DNA of 34,945 nucleotides. Source: an uncultured Lachnospiraceae bacterium. Its GTDB lineage: Bacteria; Bacillota; Clostridia; Lachnospirales; Lachnospiraceae. Position numbers and translations under genes: made by a program. Every line of letters begins with the position of its first letter. Within the stretch, counting starts at the first letter, position 1. The stretch covers positions 1 through 34,945 of the forward strand of contig CAMUYQ010000016.1 in the NCBI GenBank assembly GCA_947165025.1, read 5' to 3'. Of this stretch, positions 1-6,881 are shown one piece after another. The notes under the pieces were generated by a model. That model worked only from the letters and a program-made list of their open reading frames with translations. It searched no databases and was not told the origin of the DNA.

Positions 1-1
1 T

Positions 2-74
2 GCCGATGTGGCTCAATTGGCAGAGCAGCTGATTTGTAATCAGCAGGTTATCGGTTCGAGTCCGATCATCGGCT
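2..74 (+). tRNA. tRNA-Thr (anticodon UGU)
   Basis: The 7-bp acceptor stem pairs 2-8 (gccgatg) with 67-73 (catcggc). The anticodon arm carries TGT in the loop between gctga and tcagc. The T-arm is a perfect 5-bp stem around ttcgagt. The discriminator is T74 and CCA is not encoded. It is the first of three closely spaced tRNAs that are probably one transcript, whose promoter lies left of the window. Confidence 0.95.
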
Positions 75-106
75 TTTGTTCTGTTTTGGAACAAATTTTT
101 TAATAT

Positions 107-188
107 GGGAGAGTTCCCGAGTGGCCAAAGGGGACAGACTGTAAATCTGCTGGCAATGCCTTCAGTGGTTCGAATCCACTCTCTCCCA
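107..188 (+). tRNA. tRNA-Tyr (anticodon GUA)
   Basis: The acceptor stem pairs 107-113 (gggagag) with 181-187 (ctctccc). The anticodon loop holds GTA. A long class II variable arm separates the anticodon arm from the T-arm (ggttcgaatcc), as expected for bacterial tRNA-Tyr. The discriminator is A188 and CCA is not encoded. Confidence 0.95.
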
Positions 189-193
189 TACGG

Positions 194-267
<74 letters not shown>

Positions 268-273
268 TCACTA

Positions 274-310
274 ATGCCTGAACCATTTGGTCCGGGCATA
301 TTTTATATAT
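274..310 (+). terminator. terminator of the tRNA Thr-Tyr-fMet operon
   Basis: An inverted repeat pairs 274-285 (atgcctgaacca) with 288-299 (tggtccgggcat), with one A/C mismatch and one G:U pair. It is followed by an A/T-rich attttatat tail. It starts seven bases after the initiator tRNA. The tail is not a pure T run, so partial read-through into the next operon is possible; I see no clear separate promoter for that operon. Confidence 0.65.
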
Positions 311-348
311 CAGATATTCCGACAGGTATTGCGAAAGGTATAAATAGA

Positions 349-1905
349 ATGTCTCTTATATCGCTGGAATATTTTGCTTTTTTCCTTCTGGTATGCATAG
401 TGTATTTTCTGTTGCCGGCCCGCGCACAGTGGGTGTGGCTTCTTATCGCGAGCCTTGTTTTCTATTACAGCCTTTCATATTATACGATCCCGGGCATGAT
501 CGCATTTGTACTGATCATACTGATAAACTGGGCCGGATCGCTGTATATGGGCGAGGAGTGTTCAAAGAGTTCAACTGTATATAAGAGCATCCTTATTCTT
601 GATATAGTCTCTCTTGTTCTTTTCAAATATTCCAAATTTCTCTATGACATAATACTTGCTCTCGGAGAGCTGTTTAAGGCAGACTTTTCCAATGATGTGT
701 GCGGAAGTATCGTTTTCTTTACACAGGAAAACTGCCCGGAAAGAATATCGTATTTTGCGCTCATCATAATCGCTTATATAACGGATGTTTATTTTGGAAG
801 AGTTAAAGCGTTTAAGAATCCCGGAAAGACTCTTCTGTTTGCGTCATATTTTCCTCTTATGACATCGGGACCCATAATCACACATAAAGATATTGGCGAG
901 CAGCTCTGGGATAAGAAGCATGGTTTTTCCTATGACCGTTTTGTACGTGGTATGGAAAGGGTCATCTGGGGCCTGTTCAAAAAGATGGTAGTCTCCGAAA
1001 GACTGGCGGTAATAGTGTCAAGGATATACGACTATTACGAAGCATATAACGGACTGTATATCTTTGTTGCGGCTGCGATGTTTGCGATGCAGCTGTACTG
1101 TGATTTTTCGGGACTGATGGATATCGTGCTCGGCTGCTCAGAGGTACTTGGAATTAATCTTCCGGAAAACTTTGACACGCCGTTTTATTCGACAAACCTG
1201 TCCGAATTCTGGAGAAGATGGCATATCACACTCGGTGGATTTCTGAGGGATTATGTGATGTATCCGCTTCAGAAGGCTAAGCCTTTCGAGAAGCTCCGTA
1301 AGGTGTTCAGAAAAAAATGGGGCAGGAACTATGCGCAGAAATTCGATCTTCCTCTCTATCTGAGCCTTATGATCACGTGGTTTCTCATAGGTCTTTGGCA
1401 TGGCGGCGGATGGAATTACATATTCGGAGTCGGTCTTTACATGTGGGCCGTGATCGTTCTCGGACTTATCCTAAAGCCTGTTTTCAGTTGGATCGTAAAG
1501 GTTCTTCATATCAACACCCAGTGCTTCAGTTATAAGATGTTCCTCAGGATCAGGACATTTTTCCTTTTCATGTTCGGCCTGTCGTTCTTCAGGGCAAAGA
1601 CATTAAAGGACGGATTTCTGATGTGGAAGTCTGCATTTTCGAGATTCAATCCGTGGATATTCTTTGATGAGAGCTTCTTTAAAATGGGGCTCGACAGAAG
1701 AGAATGGGGCGTACTCATATTCGGCCTGCTCCTTCTGTTTGCGGTATCGTATATTTCCCAAAAGAAAGATGTCAGGGATTTCATAAAGGAACAGAACTTT
1801 GTCGCAAGGCTGTTTGTGTTTGCATTTCTGTTTGTGATGATAATAACGTTCGGCTATTACGGTGCGGAGTTTAACGCAGCCGATTTTATTTACGGAAGAT
1901 TCTGA
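349..1905 (+). CDS. MBOAT-family membrane-bound O-acyltransferase (AlgI/DltB-like)
   Basis: Polytopic membrane protein of 518 residues whose family moves acyl groups from a cytosolic thioester donor to an extracytoplasmic hydroxyl (alginate O-acetylation, D-alanylation). Two MBOAT landmarks are clear: the WRRWHITLGGFLRDY segment (His about 292) and LWHGGGWNY (catalytic-type His about 351). About ten hydrophobic stretches run along the chain. I chose ATG 349, preceded by a gaaagg ribosome site, over the in-frame ATG at 274, which lies inside the tRNA terminator hairpin and adds a non-membrane extension unlike the family. It leads a five-gene operon with a DltD/AlgJ-like partner 3 bases downstream. 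The acyl group and acceptor cannot be read from the sequence; the alternatives are acetyl, a hydroxyacyl or an amino acid. Confidence 0.9.
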   Translation: MSLISLEYFAFFLLVCIVYFLLPARAQWVWLLIASLVFYYSLSYYTIPGMIAFVLIILINWAGSLYMGEECSKSSTVYKSILILDIVSLVLFKYSKFLYDIILALGELFKADFSNDVCGSIVFFTQENCPERISYFALIIIAYITDVYFGRVKAFKNPGKTLLFASYFPLMTSGPIITHKDIGEQLWDKKHGFSYDRFVRGMERVIWGLFKKMVVSERLAVIVSRIYDYYEAYNGLYIFVAAAMFAMQLYCDFSGLMDIVLGCSEVLGINLPENFDTPFYSTNLSEFWRRWHITLGGFLRDYVMYPLQKAKPFEKLRKVFRKKWGRNYAQKFDLPLYLSLMITWFLIGLWHGGGWNYIFGVGLYMWAVIVLGLILKPVFSWIVKVLHINTQCFSYKMFLRIRTFFLFMFGLSFFRAKTLKDGFLMWKSAFSRFNPWIFFDESFFKMGLDRREWGVLIFGLLLLFAVSYISQKKDVRDFIKEQNFVARLFVFAFLFVMIITFGYYGAEFNAADFIYGRF

Positions 1906-1908
1906 TAT

Positions 1909-3234
1909 ATGGAAAGAAAGACCAAGCTGATCAATTTCATAAAGGGACTCATCATCATAGCGACCGCCGTGCTCATAGTCGTCGGTCTGTCGCGCCTGTT
2001 CCTTTTAAAGAGCGAAGACGGTATCAACCAGTTTGATGCTCTTTACAGGCAGCCGGAAAACTCGATAGATGCACTCTTTCTCGGAAGCTCTCTCGTATAC
2101 TGCGATATGGCAACGGGAGTGATGTGGGAAAATCATGGGGTGGCGGCATTTGATATGGGCGGAGCCGAAGCTCCCGCATGGGTTTCATATTACCAGCTCA
2201 AGGAAGTGTTAAGGACCCAGAAACCGAAGGTGATCTGCTACGAAGTATCGATAGCCGGAATGTATCCGACGCTTTACCAGGCAGATAACTGGGCATCCGA
2301 CAACAGCTACGGAATGAAGTGGAACAGTAACCGCATCGATCAGCTCAGAGCCAATTCCGAAGGGGATGATTTTTACAAGAGGCTTAATCCGCTCAATATA
2401 ATGCACGGCAGATACAAGGACCTTGTGGAAAACGATTTCACGAATGTAAGGGATACGGCAAACTACAAGGGATTCGACCCGAGGGAAAGTGTTTCCGATC
2501 ATCAGGAAAGGCCCGATATGAGCGGTGTCACCGAGGCTGAACCGTGCTCCGATAAAGCAGAGGAATACATCCGCAAGATGATCGAACTTGCACGAAGTGA
2601 GGATATCCCGATCATTCTGTTTGTGTCTCCGTACACGGTTACCGAGAGCCAGCAGAAGGTCAACAATTATATCGGAACGATCGCCGAGTCGGAAGGTGTT
2701 GAGTTCATTGATTTTAACAAAAAGTATGATGAGCTCGGAATTGATTTTTCAACCGACATGGCGGATCACAGTCATCTGAACTACAACGGAAATTACAAGT
2801 TTTCCGATTACTTTGCAAAGTATCTTAAGGATAAGTTTGATATTCCCGACAGGCGCGGCGATGACAGATACGTTTCGTGGGACTGGGATGCAACACTGCA
2901 GGATTTTGAGAGATGCGATCTTCGCATCAATACGACGGATGATGCGGGAGAGGTACTGACTCTTGCACAGCAGGGATACATCGTATTCGGCGTCAATGAA
3001 GGAAGAGCGGTTATTCTCAAGGATGGAGAAGTTGCGGCCGAGGGCGAAGAGGGATTCAGGATCCCGTTCTCATCGGGCGATGACGCATTCCTGTTCGTGG
3101 AAGAGGGCGAAGGCGATTATCACCATACAGTCTCGCTGTTTGTGAATGATACCGAATACAAAGAAAGCTTCGGAAATATATTGTTTGTTTATGATGCCGT
3201 AAGGCATGAATACGTCAGATCGATAACATACTGA
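1909..3234 (+). CDS. SGNH-hydrolase-like, DltD/AlgJ-type partner of the MBOAT
   Basis: A 441-residue protein with one N-terminal transmembrane helix (about residues 9-30) and an extracytoplasmic remainder. The SGNH fold is indicated by a block I GSS motif (Ser 60-61, in LFLGSSLVYCD), a central FVSPY strand, and a C-terminal D-x-x-H motif (Asp286, His289, in ADHSHLN). Proteins of this type work beside MBOAT transferases as the second acyl-transfer step or as acceptor-side esterases. After about residue 310 there is an extra, probably beta-rich domain of roughly 125 residues that I do not recognise. The gene starts 3 bases after the MBOAT stop, so the two are surely co-expressed. Acyltransferase or esterase activity cannot be distinguished from sequence. 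Confidence 0.82.
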   Translation: MERKTKLINFIKGLIIIATAVLIVVGLSRLFLLKSEDGINQFDALYRQPENSIDALFLGSSLVYCDMATGVMWENHGVAAFDMGGAEAPAWVSYYQLKEVLRTQKPKVICYEVSIAGMYPTLYQADNWASDNSYGMKWNSNRIDQLRANSEGDDFYKRLNPLNIMHGRYKDLVENDFTNVRDTANYKGFDPRESVSDHQERPDMSGVTEAEPCSDKAEEYIRKMIELARSEDIPIILFVSPYTVTESQQKVNNYIGTIAESEGVEFIDFNKKYDELGIDFSTDMADHSHLNYNGNYKFSDYFAKYLKDKFDIPDRRGDDRYVSWDWDATLQDFERCDLRINTTDDAGEVLTLAQQGYIVFGVNEGRAVILKDGEVAAEGEEGFRIPFSSGDDAFLFVEEGEGDYHHTVSLFVNDTEYKESFGNILFVYDAVRHEYVRSITY

Positions 3235-3236
3235 AC

Positions 3237-4319
3237 ATGGACCGGAAGAAACGACTGGACTATCTTGATATGGCAAAGGGCATCGGCATTTTTTTCGTTG
3301 CCCTCGGACATATGGAAGATATCGCGACGGGAACCCGCGTGTGGATATCTTCTTTTCACATGCCGCTGTTTTTCCTGATCTCGGGGATTCTCATGGCGGT
3401 CAAGGATGATCCGGCAAAGGATTTTCGAGAAGCGGTGAGTAAGCGTTTTCGCGGCATCATAATACCTTATCTGTGGTTTTCCCTGAGCTATTTCATAATT
3501 GATATAGGTAATCTCAATGTTGTTCACAACATCGATCTGCACACGTTTATTGTTGATACGATCGATTCCGCAACGTTTTACGGGATGAGTGTTTTGTGGT
3601 TTCTGCCGGCACTGTTTCTTGCATCGGTCGGTTTTCTGTTCCTGAAAAAGAAGTTCTCGGACAGGATCACGGCGCCTCTTCTGATCGTGATAGCGGTCGT
3701 ATCTTACGTGATAAAGCTGCAGTTTGAAAAGCTTTATGCGGCAAATGAGAGTTCGCTTCTCATAACTTCACTGATCAACATCGTGTATATCTTCCTTCGA
3801 GCCGCTGTGGCACAGAGCTTTGTCGGTTACGGATACTATGCGAAGAAACTGGCAGACCGTCTTCTTTCATCCGGGTCGAAAATCATGTCATTTGCTTCAT
3901 CGCGCCCCGGCTCGCTTGTCGCAGGCATGGTGCTTCTGGCCGTTAATATCGTTCTTGCCGGGATGAACGGCTGTGCCGATCTGAGAAATGTCATCCTCAA
4001 CAATGTGGCGGTCTATTATGTTGCTGCGTTTGCGGGATGTTTTGGAATAATCCTGATATGCAAAGCGCTTCCAGTGTCAAAGATCATCACATATTTCGGA
4101 CGCAATTCGATCATTGTCATGGCCTGCCACATCAATTATTATATTTTATATGCAGGGATAAAACTTGCGTGGCTGGTTGATTCGTACAACACTCACGCAA
4201 AGCACTACGTATTTGTTGCGGTCACGATGATAACGGTGTTTGTATTATCGGCCGTTGTGATAGAAGTAATAAACAGGTTTTTCCCTTTCGTTCTCGGCAG
4301 AAAACGTGTAAAAGGGTAA
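3237..4319 (+). CDS. acyltransferase family 3 membrane protein (first of a pair)
   Basis: A 360-residue protein with about ten membrane helices. The N-terminus RLDYLDMAKGIGI followed by FVALGHM and SFHMPLFFLISG is the signature of the acyltransferase-3 (OafA/YrhL/NodX) superfamily, whose conserved His lies in the GH motif of the first helix. Members O-acetylate sugars of surface polysaccharides, usually with acetyl-CoA as donor. The start lies 2 bases after the preceding stop. It is clearly paralogous to the next gene (same opening and FHMP box), suggesting tandem duplication. The substrate is unknown. Confidence 0.85.
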   Translation: MDRKKRLDYLDMAKGIGIFFVALGHMEDIATGTRVWISSFHMPLFFLISGILMAVKDDPAKDFREAVSKRFRGIIIPYLWFSLSYFIIDIGNLNVVHNIDLHTFIVDTIDSATFYGMSVLWFLPALFLASVGFLFLKKKFSDRITAPLLIVIAVVSYVIKLQFEKLYAANESSLLITSLINIVYIFLRAAVAQSFVGYGYYAKKLADRLLSSGSKIMSFASSRPGSLVAGMVLLAVNIVLAGMNGCADLRNVILNNVAVYYVAAFAGCFGIILICKALPVSKIITYFGRNSIIVMACHINYYILYAGIKLAWLVDSYNTHAKHYVFVAVTMITVFVLSAVVIEVINRFFPFVLGRKRVKG

Positions 4320-4328
4320 GGAGCCGGT

Positions 4329-5468
4329 ATGTCGGATAAGAAAAAGAGACTAGATTATCTTGATATGACAAAGGGCCTTGGTATGATCCTGGTCCTTCTG
4401 GGACATCTGCAGGGTGATTCCATATTCACTTTTTCACCGTATATCCAGCCGTTGTGCGTGTTCATCTTTTCGTTTCACATGCCGATGTTCTTTATCGTTT
4501 CGGGTATACTGATCGCTATCAAAAACGATGAGGTGAAACCGTTTCGGGATATTGCAAAAGCAAGATTTCGCGGGATCATGATCCCATATTACTGGTTCTC
4601 ATTCTTTTATCTTCTTGTCGTAGTATGGGCATTGATAACAGGAGAGATCGCACCTCAGACACTGTATCTGAACATATGGTATGTGCTCTCGTGTTACGGC
4701 ATGAATGTTCTGTGGTTCCTTCCTGCACTGTATTTGGGAGAGCTTCTGTTTATCAGGATCCGCAGGCAGATAAGGGATGATGTCCCGTTTGTTGTGGTCA
4801 TTGTTCTGTCAAATGCAATAGTATACTGCGCCGCATATTTCATCGGGATAACGAAGTTTTCGACACCGTTTGCCGAAAGGATACATGATCTTCTGACGGT
4901 CATATTAAGACCTGTTCTTGTATGCGGGTTCATTTCGATCGGTTACTATGCACATAAATTCCTGAAGCGTGGCAGCCGTCTCGGAGACTTTTTCAACAAG
5001 CCGCTGTTAAACGAAAAGGGTAAGATCAGCGGAAAATACAGGCTTGCATACATCGTTCTGGGACTTATGCTCTTTGCAGTAGTACTCTGCTTTTTCAGGA
5101 TCAACAACGGGATTGATTTTCGCTCTCTTGCGTTCAGAAACGTTTTCTTCTTCTTTGTCTGTGCACTGTCGGGAAGCTTTGGTATGATATCATTCTGTAA
5201 GGGACTGCCACGTATAGGTCTCTTCTGCTACTGGGGGATCGGATCGCTGATCTTCATGGTCACGCACAATTCCCAGACCGTACTTACGCTTTCTCTTAAG
5301 GCGGCCATGTATGTCAATCAGTATCTGACAAGAGCCCGGGGATACATCTGTTACGCGATAGTTGTTGTGATCATAACGGCGTACTCGACGCTCATGATAT
5401 ATCTGATAAGAAGATTTGTACCGTTCATCATCGGCAGACCGTTTAAGCTTCCGTGGAGGAAAGGATAA
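4329..5468 (+). CDS. acyltransferase family 3 membrane protein (second of a pair)
   Basis: A 379-residue multi-helix protein with the same N-terminal signature as its upstream neighbour (RLDYLDMTKGLGM, LLGHLQG, SFHMPMFFIVSG), so another predicted O-acetyltransferase of cell-surface glycans. It has an aaggag ribosome site and starts 9 bases after the previous gene. The two copies differ widely between helices, so duplication is old and their acceptors probably differ. Its stop codon TAA overlaps the next start as TAATG. Confidence 0.85.
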   Translation: MSDKKKRLDYLDMTKGLGMILVLLGHLQGDSIFTFSPYIQPLCVFIFSFHMPMFFIVSGILIAIKNDEVKPFRDIAKARFRGIMIPYYWFSFFYLLVVVWALITGEIAPQTLYLNIWYVLSCYGMNVLWFLPALYLGELLFIRIRRQIRDDVPFVVVIVLSNAIVYCAAYFIGITKFSTPFAERIHDLLTVILRPVLVCGFISIGYYAHKFLKRGSRLGDFFNKPLLNEKGKISGKYRLAYIVLGLMLFAVVLCFFRINNGIDFRSLAFRNVFFFFVCALSGSFGMISFCKGLPRIGLFCYWGIGSLIFMVTHNSQTVLTLSLKAAMYVNQYLTRARGYICYAIVVVIITAYSTLMIYLIRRFVPFIIGRPFKLPWRKG

Positions 5469-6160
5469 TGGGAAAGATCATTACGTCATACGATATCGTT
5501 TATCTTGTAAGGATAGTTCTTGCAATATTTGCAGGAGCCGTAATCGGATATGAGAGAGAGACCCGTGTCAAAGTTGCGGGACTTAAGACGCATATCCTTA
5601 TATCCATGGCATCGGCGATCATGATGATCATATCCAAATATGCATTCTTCGATGTTCTCAATGACGCGCTTGCACCGAACTTAAGGCTTGACGTGTCCCG
5701 AGTTGCGGCCGGGATAATTGCCGGAATGGGAATATTCTCGGGCGGGATCGTATTCATCGGAAAGAGAGGAAACGTCTCCGGCCTTACAACGGCAGCAGGA
5801 ATATGGGCTACGATAGGTATCGGTATGGTGATCGGAGCAGGTATGTATGTTGTGGGTATAGGTTCAGTGATCCTCGTTGAAGCGATACAGTTTATCCTGC
5901 ACCGTGATATGTCGGTATACAGACACGCTACGGCAGCCCATGTACTGTTTGTATTTAACGACTCAGGCGGGGGATATGATGAGCTGATCAAAAAACTGGA
6001 GCCATACAAAACAAGAATGTCATCGCTCCGTTGGGAAAAGGATCCCAAAGTGGGCTCAACTCTGAAATGTAATGTGATCTTTGACAGGAAGTACGGAAGG
6101 GACGAGATCGTGGATATCCTGAACAACCTTCCTGAGGTCAGAAGTTTTGATCTGCCGTAA
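5468..6160 (+). CDS. MgtC/SapB-family membrane protein
   Basis: A 230-residue protein. The N-terminal 140 residues carry about four membrane helices and family motifs: GYERETRVKVAGLKTH, GGIVFIGKRG and GLTTAAGIWA. The C-terminal cytosolic part (about residues 150-230) resembles the small ACT-like tail of long MgtC proteins. The family is linked to Mg2+ starvation and envelope homeostasis; its molecular activity is unsettled. I use ATG 5468, six to ten bases after a strong ggaggaaagg site, not the in-frame GTG 5453 that sits within that site. It ends the surface operon; the tRNA-Ser promoter begins immediately after the stop. Confidence 0.85.
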   Translation: MGKIITSYDIVYLVRIVLAIFAGAVIGYERETRVKVAGLKTHILISMASAIMMIISKYAFFDVLNDALAPNLRLDVSRVAAGIIAGMGIFSGGIVFIGKRGNVSGLTTAAGIWATIGIGMVIGAGMYVVGIGSVILVEAIQFILHRDMSVYRHATAAHVLFVFNDSGGGYDELIKKLEPYKTRMSSLRWEKDPKVGSTLKCNVIFDRKYGRDEIVDILNNLPEVRSFDLP

Positions 6161-6161
6161 G

Positions 6162-6190
6162 TTGACGGGGAATTGATATTCCTATATAAT
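6162..6190 (+). promoter_or_regulatory. sigma-A promoter of tRNA-Ser
   Basis: The -35 is TTGACG (6162-6167), then a 17-bp spacer, then a perfect TATAAT (6185-6190). It starts two bases after the MgtC-family stop codon. Predicted transcription starts near 6197, about 100 bases before the mature tRNA, leaving a structured leader. Confidence 0.8.
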
Positions 6191-6212
6191 CGCAAGGAGA
6201 CGCGAAAGGTCG

Positions 6213-6296
6213 CTCGCCCATAAGAATCACCTTACGGCGATGGGGCTCGCGGTGTAGTAAGGGATCCCCCCACTTCGTGGGTCCCTCCTTACAACA
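6213..6296 (+). other. structured 5' leader of the tRNA-Ser transcript
   Basis: No gene is seen here. Two stem-loops can be drawn: ccca/taag paired with ctta/tggg (about 6217-6244), and a longer one with gtaagg at the base pairing with ccttac and cccac-ttc-gtggg at the tip (about 6257-6292). The second ends eight bases before the tRNA, suggesting a processing element or an alternative fold that competes with tRNA maturation. The role is inferred from base pairing only. Confidence 0.45.
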
Positions 6297-6299
6297 TAT

Positions 6300-6385
6300 G
6301 CAGACGTATCGAAGTGGTCATAACGGGGCGCACTCGAAATGCGTTTGCCCTCCGGGGCACGAGGGTTCGAATCCCTCCGTCTGCG
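6300..6385 (+). tRNA. tRNA-Ser (anticodon CGA)
   Basis: The acceptor stem pairs 6300-6306 (gcagacg) with 6378-6384 (cgtctgc), and the discriminator is G6385. The anticodon arm gcgca-ctcgaaa-tgcgt gives anticodon CGA, reading UCG. A long variable arm (ttgccctccggggcac) identifies a class II serine tRNA, and the T-arm is gaggg-ttcgaat-ccctc. Total length is 86 nt with no encoded CCA. Confidence 0.93.
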
Positions 6386-6461
6386 TACACGAAAACAGGA
6401 TACCGAAAGGTATTCTGTTTTTGTGTACATAAAGGGATTCGAACCGCTGCGACGGCGAAGC
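6370..6461 (+). repeat. 92-bp direct repeat, copy 1 (tRNA 3' tail, terminator, gctgcgacgg box)
   Basis: This unit covers the last 16 bases of tRNA-Ser, the terminator hairpin and a following gaaccgctgcgacggcgaagc segment. It matches 6530-6621 with three mismatches that I can see (6414, 6434, 6440). Positions 6433-6445 are also an exact 13-base reverse complement of the tRNA T-arm at 6364-6376. Confidence 0.85.
6386..6427 (+). terminator. long hairpin terminator after tRNA-Ser (copy 1)
   Basis: A 19-bp stem closed by a GAAA tetraloop: tacacgaaaacaggatacc pairs with ggtattctgtttttgtgta, with only two G:U wobbles. The right arm contains a T5 run. It begins directly at the tRNA 3' end. It is duplicated at 6546-6587. 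Confidence 0.75.
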
Positions 6462-6529
6462 CAGAAGGGACGATCCGGTGGATCGTTCCTTAGCAGCGCG
6501 GCCTGAAAGGCGGCAAAGCCGCCGGTGGG

Positions 6530-6621
6530 AATCCCTCCGTCTGCGTACACGAAAACAGGATACCGAAAGGTATCCTGTTTTTGTGTACATAAAAGGATTA
6601 GAACCGCTGCGACGGCGAAGC
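6530..6621 (+). repeat. 92-bp direct repeat, copy 2, offset by 160 bp
   Basis: Second copy of the tRNA-Ser tail and terminator unit. It holds only the last 16 bases of the tRNA, so it cannot make a tRNA. The spacer between copies (6462-6529) contains two further hairpins: ggacgatcc-ggt-ggatcgttcc and ggcggc-aaa-gccgcc. A tandem duplication, or a small inserted element next to a tRNA, would both give this pattern. Confidence 0.85.
6546..6587 (+). terminator. long hairpin terminator (copy 2)
   Basis: Same 19-bp stem and GAAA loop as copy 1. Here the right arm reads ggtatcctg, turning one of copy 1's G:U pairs into G:C, so pairing is preserved or improved. It is likely functional as a back-up terminator. 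Confidence 0.65.
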
Positions 6622-6664
6622 TCTTACCATTCCTGTTTTAAGTAATGCAACCATCATTCATTCG

Positions 6665-6673
6665 TGCTAAAAT
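6665..6673 (+). promoter_or_regulatory. possible extended -10 promoter
   Basis: TGC followed by TAAAAT (6668-6673) fits an extended -10 element, but no convincing -35 lies 16-18 bases upstream. It would transcribe the two tiny ORFs at 6721-6839. Weak call. Confidence 0.3.
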
Positions 6674-6720
6674 ATCAATAATAAGCGAAAAATCGTGAAT
6701 CAGTCGCATCTTAAGGAAAA

Positions 6721-6759
6721 ATGATCAGGGCGGATCTGAAGATAGGCAGGAAACCATGA
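6721..6759 (+). CDS. tiny ORF (12 codons), possibly a leader peptide
   Basis: ATG 6721 opens a 12-residue frame (MIRADLKIGRKP) after a ttaaggaaaa sequence that could be a ribosome site with short spacing. It ends as ATGA, overlapping the start of the next tiny ORF. I do not recognise it. Chance occurrence is quite possible; the overlap with a second ribosome-site-bearing ORF is the only reason for listing it. Confidence 0.2.
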   Translation: MIRADLKIGRKP

Positions 6760-6839
6760 CACTCAGAAACGATACTTTAATGTGGATACTGTCGAGTAGG
6801 GATCCTGCGGCCATTTATCAGTTGAAGAAGATCATATAA
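6756..6839 (+). CDS. small ORF (27 residues), unknown
   Basis: ATG 6756 follows an aggcagg-like ribosome site by four to five bases and encodes 27 residues (opening MTLRNDTLMWILSS, ending in KKII). Its stop overlaps TATAAT-like sequence just before the exonuclease promoter. No family is recognised. It may be a small protein, a remnant of a longer gene, or noise. Confidence 0.25.
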   Translation: MTLRNDTLMWILSSRDPAAIYQLKKII

Positions 6840-6851
6840 TTCTAGTATAAT
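6822..6851 (+). promoter_or_regulatory. sigma-A promoter of the exonuclease-trmB-fkbH operon
   Basis: TTGAAG (6822-6827), an 18-bp spacer and TATAAT (6846-6851). Transcription would start near 6858, giving a leader of about 24 bases with a ggaga ribosome site. I found no terminator inside the genes that follow up to 17120, so this may drive a long operon. Confidence 0.7.
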
Positions 6852-6881
6852 TATATAGATTGTGTATTTTGGAGACAGTTG

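Noticed and set aside
274-348. N-terminal extension of the MBOAT protein starting at ATG 274
   Set aside because: The extension lies in the tRNA-operon terminator hairpin, has no ribosome site, and adds residues before the natural first membrane helix. ATG 349 has gaaagg upstream.
5500-6195. 231-residue minus-strand ORF opposite the MgtC-family gene
   Set aside because: It is a shadow of a gene with clear family motifs; its own sequence is rich in Ile/Pro/Thr with no recognisable domain or ribosome site.
6227-6590. Minus-strand ORFs with RRRRDSNPRAPEG-like sequence
   Set aside because: They are antisense translations of tRNA-Ser and its repeated tail, a well-known source of false proteins.
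6370-6621. attL/attR of an integrated element at tRNA-Ser
   Set aside because: The two copies are only 160 bp apart with no integrase or cargo between; a small duplication or palindromic element fits better. Kept only as a possibility in the findings.
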